This document shows, piece after piece, positions 60,776-64,000 of a stretch of 64,000 nucleotides of DNA. The stretch comes from Streptomyces venezuelae ATCC 10712 (GTDB lineage: Bacteria; Actinomycetota; Actinomycetes; Streptomycetales; Streptomycetaceae). The translations under genes were made by a program, and so were the position numbers. The number at the start of each line of letters is the position of its first letter. Within the stretch, counting starts at the first letter, position 1. The stretch covers positions 4,220,001 to 4,284,000 of the forward strand of contig NZ_CP029197.1 of NCBI RefSeq assembly GCF_008639165.1, written 5' to 3'. Under the pieces are notes generated by a model, which worked only from the letters and a program-made list of their open reading frames with translations, had not been told where the DNA came from and did not search any database.

Positions 60776-62773
60776 ATGACGTCACTGGACCTTGAGCTCG
60801 CCCGCGAACGCTCCCACCACGACGCCTGCCGCGCCGCCCTGGCCCGGATGACCGAGGACGTCGCCGAGCAGGTCGTCACCGGCGAGGACACCGCCGCCTC
60901 CGGAGCCGACGCCGAGGCCCTCGGCCGGCATCTGCGCAGCCGCGCCAAGGAGATGCGCGAACAGCCGCCCGGACCGCTGTTCTTCGGCCGCCTCGACCTC
61001 GACGACGGCCGCACCCACCACATCGGCCGCCGCCGCATCGGCGAGGACCCCGCCGCCCCGCCGCTCGTCGTCGACTGGCGCGCCCCCGTCTCCCGCGCCT
61101 ACTACCAGGCAGGACCCCGCGACCCGCAGGGCGTCCTGCGCCGCCGCCGCTTCGGCTGGGCCCCGTACAGCCAAGGCGCCTCCGAGGACCTCACCGCCCT
61201 GGAGGACGAGCAGCTCACGGCCGGCGGGCAGGCGACGGTCAGCGCCCTCCTCGCCGGGGAGATCGAACGCCCCCGGGTCGGCCCGATGCGGGACATCGCC
61301 GCCACCATCCAGCCCGAACAGGACGACCTCGTACGCTCCGAGCCCGCCGCCTCCCTCTGCGTCCAGGGCGCACCCGGCACCGGCAAGACCGCCGTCGGCC
61401 TGCACCGGGCCGCGTACCTCCTCTACACCCATCCGCAGCGCGTGCGCCGCTCCGGACTGCTCGTCCTCGGACCGCACCGCGCGTTCCTCTCGTACATCTC
61501 CGAGGTGCTGCCCTCGCTCGGCGAGACCGGGGTCCGCCAGGCCACCCTCGACGACGAGATCGCCCGCCACCCCGTCCGGGCGGAGGACACCGACACGGCG
61601 GCCCGGATCAAACACGACGCCCGGATGGCCGGGGTGCTGCGCCGCGCGCTCTACGGCAGGGTCGACCCGGCCCCGACCGAAGACCTCGCCGTCCCCGACG
61701 GCTCGTACCACTGGCGGCTGCCGGCCGGACAGCTCGCCGCGATCGTCGCGGACGTACGGCAGGAGGCCCCGCCCTACGCGACGGGCCGCGAACGCGTCCG
61801 CGCCCGGATCGTCCGCGCCCTCCAGCTCCGGGCCGAGCGCCGGTGGGGGCCGATGGGCGCCGCCTGGGCGCGGCGGATCGAGCGGGCCCGGGCGCTGACC
61901 GCGTTCCTCGACGCCTGCTGGCCGAAAGTCACCCCCGAGGAGGTCCTCGCGGGCCTCCTCACCGACCCCGACGACGGGGCGCTCGACGCGGCCGAGCGGG
62001 CCGCGATCCGCTGGGCGCGGCCGCCGCGCTCGTACCGCTCGGCCCGCTGGACCGCCGCCGACCTCGTGCTCCTCGACGAGCTCGCCGGTCTGATCGAACG
62101 GCCCGAGGGCTACGGCCATGTCGTCGTCGACGAGGCCCAGGACCTCTCGCCGATGGAGTGCCGGGCGATCGCGCGCCGCACCGAGTTCGGGTCGCTCACC
62201 GTCCTCGGCGACCTCGCCCAGGGCACCACCCCGTGGGCGGCCCGCGACTGGCACGAGCAGCTCGCCCACCTCGGCAAGGCCGGGGCGCCCGTGGTGCCGC
62301 TCACCCTCGGCTACCGGGTCCCGGCGGCGATCGTGGAGCTCGCCAACCGGCTCCTTCCGCAGCTGGGCGTGGACGTTCCGGCGGGCCGCTCCGTCCGGAG
62401 GGACGGCGAGGTGACCGTCCGCCGGGCGCCGGAGCTCCTGGCCGGCACGCGCCAGGCCGTCCGCGAGGCGCTCGCGGCCGAGGGCTCGGTGGGGGTGATC
62501 ACGACCGACACCCTGGCCGGGCCGGTGGCGGACGCCCTGCGGGGGTGCGGCGCCGGGGAGCGGGTGACGGTACTGCCCGCGACGGTCGTGAAGGGCCTGG
62601 AGTTCGACCACGTCGTCGTGGTCGAACCGGCCGCGATCGTGGCCGCCGAGGCCCGGGGACCGAACCGGTTGTACGTGGCGCTGACCCGGGCGGTGTCACG
62701 GCTGACGCTGGTGCACGCGGCGGACCTTCCGGAGTGGCTGGGAGGTGTCCCGCGGGTCGGTCCCGGCGCGTGA
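60776..62773 (+). CDS. helR: HelR-type RNA polymerase recycling helicase-like ATPase
   Basis: This 665-aa protein has UvrD-like motor domains: Walker A CVQGAPGTGKTAVGLHRAAYLL, motif II VVVDEAQDLSPMECRAI, QGTTPWAAR (motif III), LGYRVPAAIVELAN and KGLEFDHVVVVEPA. The N-terminal part (about 1-170) has a coiled coil and GDDGR-type barrel region (LFFGRLDLDDGRTHHIGRRRIG, DWRAPVSRAYY) typical of HelD/HelR. Family members bind and free stalled RNA polymerase; HelR protects it from rifamycins. It overlaps the convergent MFS gene by 78 bp. Confidence 0.9.
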   Translation: MTSLDLELARERSHHDACRAALARMTEDVAEQVVTGEDTAASGADAEALGRHLRSRAKEMREQPPGPLFFGRLDLDDGRTHHIGRRRIGEDPAAPPLVVDWRAPVSRAYYQAGPRDPQGVLRRRRFGWAPYSQGASEDLTALEDEQLTAGGQATVSALLAGEIERPRVGPMRDIAATIQPEQDDLVRSEPAASLCVQGAPGTGKTAVGLHRAAYLLYTHPQRVRRSGLLVLGPHRAFLSYISEVLPSLGETGVRQATLDDEIARHPVRAEDTDTAARIKHDARMAGVLRRALYGRVDPAPTEDLAVPDGSYHWRLPAGQLAAIVADVRQEAPPYATGRERVRARIVRALQLRAERRWGPMGAAWARRIERARALTAFLDACWPKVTPEEVLAGLLTDPDDGALDAAERAAIRWARPPRSYRSARWTAADLVLLDELAGLIERPEGYGHVVVDEAQDLSPMECRAIARRTEFGSLTVLGDLAQGTTPWAARDWHEQLAHLGKAGAPVVPLTLGYRVPAAIVELANRLLPQLGVDVPAGRSVRRDGEVTVRRAPELLAGTRQAVREALAAEGSVGVITTDTLAGPVADALRGCGAGERVTVLPATVVKGLEFDHVVVVEPAAIVAAEARGPNRLYVALTRAVSRLTLVHAADLPEWLGGVPRVGPGA

Positions 62774-64000
62774 CGGATCGGGGTTCGTGGTGGCGGTGAC
62801 GGTGGTGGCCGTGGCGGTGGGCGTGGTGGTGGTGGCCGTGGCGGCGGGCGTGGTGGTGGTCGGGCGCAGGACCAGGAAGGCGAGGGCCAGGGCGGCGAGG
62901 AGCAGACCGGTGCCGACGGCGAAGGCCAGGTGGTAGCCGCCGGTCAGGGCCTCGGCGGCGGGCCGGCCGGCCTCGGTGAGGGACTCGGTGCGGGTGGCGG
63001 CCAGGGTGGAGAGGACCGCGATGCCGAGTGCCATGCCGATCTGCTGGGTGGTGTTGAAGAGACCGGAGGCGAGGCCCGCGTCCCGCTCCTCGGCGCCCGA
63101 CATGGCGAGCGAGGTGAGGGCGGGGAGCGCCAGGCCGAAACCGGCGGCGAGCAGCATCACGGGGAGCAGGTCGGTGACGTAGTCGGCGTGGACGGGGACG
63201 CGGACCAGCAGGCCGAGCACGCCGACGAGCAGGGCGAGGCCGGTGAGCAGGACGTTCCGCTCGCCGAACCGGGCGATGAGGCGGGCCGAGACGCCGAGCG
63301 AGACGGCGCCGATGACGGCGGCGGCCGGGAGCATCGCGAGGCCGGTCGCGGCGGCGCCGTACCCGAGGACCTTCTGCAGGTAGAGGGCGACGAGGATCTG
63401 GAAGGAGAACAGCGCGGCGACCATCAGCATCTGCACGGCGTTGGCGCCGGAGACGCTGCGCGAGCGGAGGATCCGCAGCGGCATGAGGGGGTTCGCGGCC
63501 TTCGCCTGGCGGACGAGGAAGCCGGCGATGAGGGCGAGGGCGAGGGCGCCGAGGCCGAGGGTGTGCGCCGAACCCGCACCGTACTCCTCGATCTTGACGA
63601 CCGCGTAGATCCCGGTCATGAGGCCGCCGGTGACCAGCACGGCGCCGAGGACGTCGGCGCCCGCGCCGAGCCCGGCGCCCCGGTCGGAGGGGAGCGCGCG
63701 GAGGGCCACGAGGAGGGTGGCGAGACCGATCGGCAGGTTGATGAAGAAGATCCAGTTCCAGGTGAGGGCGTCGGTGAGGACGCCGCCGAGGACCTGGCCG
63801 AGGGAGGCGCCGGCGGCGCCGGTGAAGCTGAACACGGCGATGGCGCGGGCGCGTTCGCGCGGCACGGTGTAGAGCGTGACGAGGATGCCGAGGCCGACGG
63901 CGGAGGACATCGCGCTGCCGACGCCCTGGAGGAAGCGGGCGGCGACGAGGACGCCGGGGGAGGCGGCGATCCCGGCGAGGAGGGAGGCGGCGGTGAAGAT
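62696..64000 (-). CDS. DHA2-type MFS drug exporter (5' end outside window)
   Basis: The frame runs off the right edge; 434 codons plus the stop are present. Family motifs include LVAARFLQGVGSA (motif C-like region), RERARAIAVFSFTGAAGASLGQVLGGVLTDALTWNWIFFINLPIGL and about ten hydrophobic helices. The C-terminal tail is a Thr/Ala/Pro low-complexity stretch (PAATATTTTPTATATT) followed by a basic end. The last 26 codons overlap the end of helR. Such 14-helix exporters pump drugs by proton antiport. Confidence 0.92.
   Translation of the reverse strand: MFTAASLLAGIAASPGVLVAARFLQGVGSAMSSAVGLGILVTLYTVPRERARAIAVFSFTGAAGASLGQVLGGVLTDALTWNWIFFINLPIGLATLLVALRALPSDRGAGLGAGADVLGAVLVTGGLMTGIYAVVKIEEYGAGSAHTLGLGALALALIAGFLVRQAKAANPLMPLRILRSRSVSGANAVQMLMVAALFSFQILVALYLQKVLGYGAAATGLAMLPAAAVIGAVSLGVSARLIARFGERNVLLTGLALLVGVLGLLVRVPVHADYVTDLLPVMLLAAGFGLALPALTSLAMSGAEERDAGLASGLFNTTQQIGMALGIAVLSTLAATRTESLTEAGRPAAEALTGGYHLAFAVGTGLLLAALALAFLVLRPTTTTPAATATTTTPTATATTVTATTNPDPSRAGTDPRDTSQPLRKVRRVHQRQP

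Overview
The window is a stretch of high-GC actinobacterial chromosome, almost certainly Streptomyces. The evidence is the rrn operon tail, about 70% GC with strong third-position bias, frequent GTG/TTG starts, many leaderless-type promoters, and orthologues of Streptomyces or actinobacterial marker genes (GlnR, Nur, RsiG, MshD, HelR, SCO6880 family). Gene content from about 8.7 to 56 kb matches a core-chromosome order. I see no prophage, insertion sequence, CRISPR array, tRNA or integrase.

Layout. 1-3.3 kb: 23S (5' end missing) and 5S rRNA with a strong terminator. 3.4-7.0 kb (-): ABC exporter plus NarL-type two-component operon. 7.1-8.7 kb: acetyltransferase, small membrane protein and an apparently self-regulated MarR regulator. 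8.7-15.9 kb (-): a six-gene type IV secretion-like operon (VirB2-, VirB8-, VirB6-, VirB3/B4N- and VirB4-like proteins and a VirD4-like protein with a degenerate Walker A). It is divergent from a two-domain cell-wall hydrolase (16.3 kb). There is no relaxase or integrase, so this is the best candidate for an undescribed system. 17.5-20.1 kb: PAP2 phosphatase, lipoprotein, two small genes and CsoR with its operator.

20.3-30.8 kb is a phosphate/polyphosphate region. It holds DUF47-Pit (+), pstSCAB (-) behind PHO-box repeats, a lipoprotein, and ppk-CHAD-NUDIX (-). 31-37 kb: YtrA-type GntR/ABC operon with large palindromes, mycothiol synthase MshD, and exported 5'-nucleotidase and phospholipase C. 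37.3-43.9 kb: DUF1772/TetR pair with twin operators, OmpR-type two-component system, trypsin-like protease, LacI regulator and GlnR.

44.1-54.8 kb: hydrolase, MoaD/ThiS-like protein, membrane proteins, and a sulfur module (26-codon Cys leader peptide, CysA2-type sulfurtransferase, SseC/DUF1416). These are followed by DUF3099 and DsrE-like proteins, a three-gene operon of anchored paralogues, a 32-aa membrane peptide, nitrobindin-like protein, Nur and YgfZ. 54.8-57.3 kb: Dtd, the c-di-GMP-responsive anti-sigma RsiG with both signature motifs intact, and an Eis-like acetyltransferase. 57.3-64 kb looks like a drug-response island: DrrAB-type exporter divergent from two translationally coupled TetR genes, HelR (RNA polymerase recycling, rifamycin tolerance) and a DHA2-type MFS exporter that runs off the window.

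Starts were chosen by ribosome-binding site, family N-termini and overlap with the upstream gene. All functional calls rest on reading motifs by eye; no database search was run.
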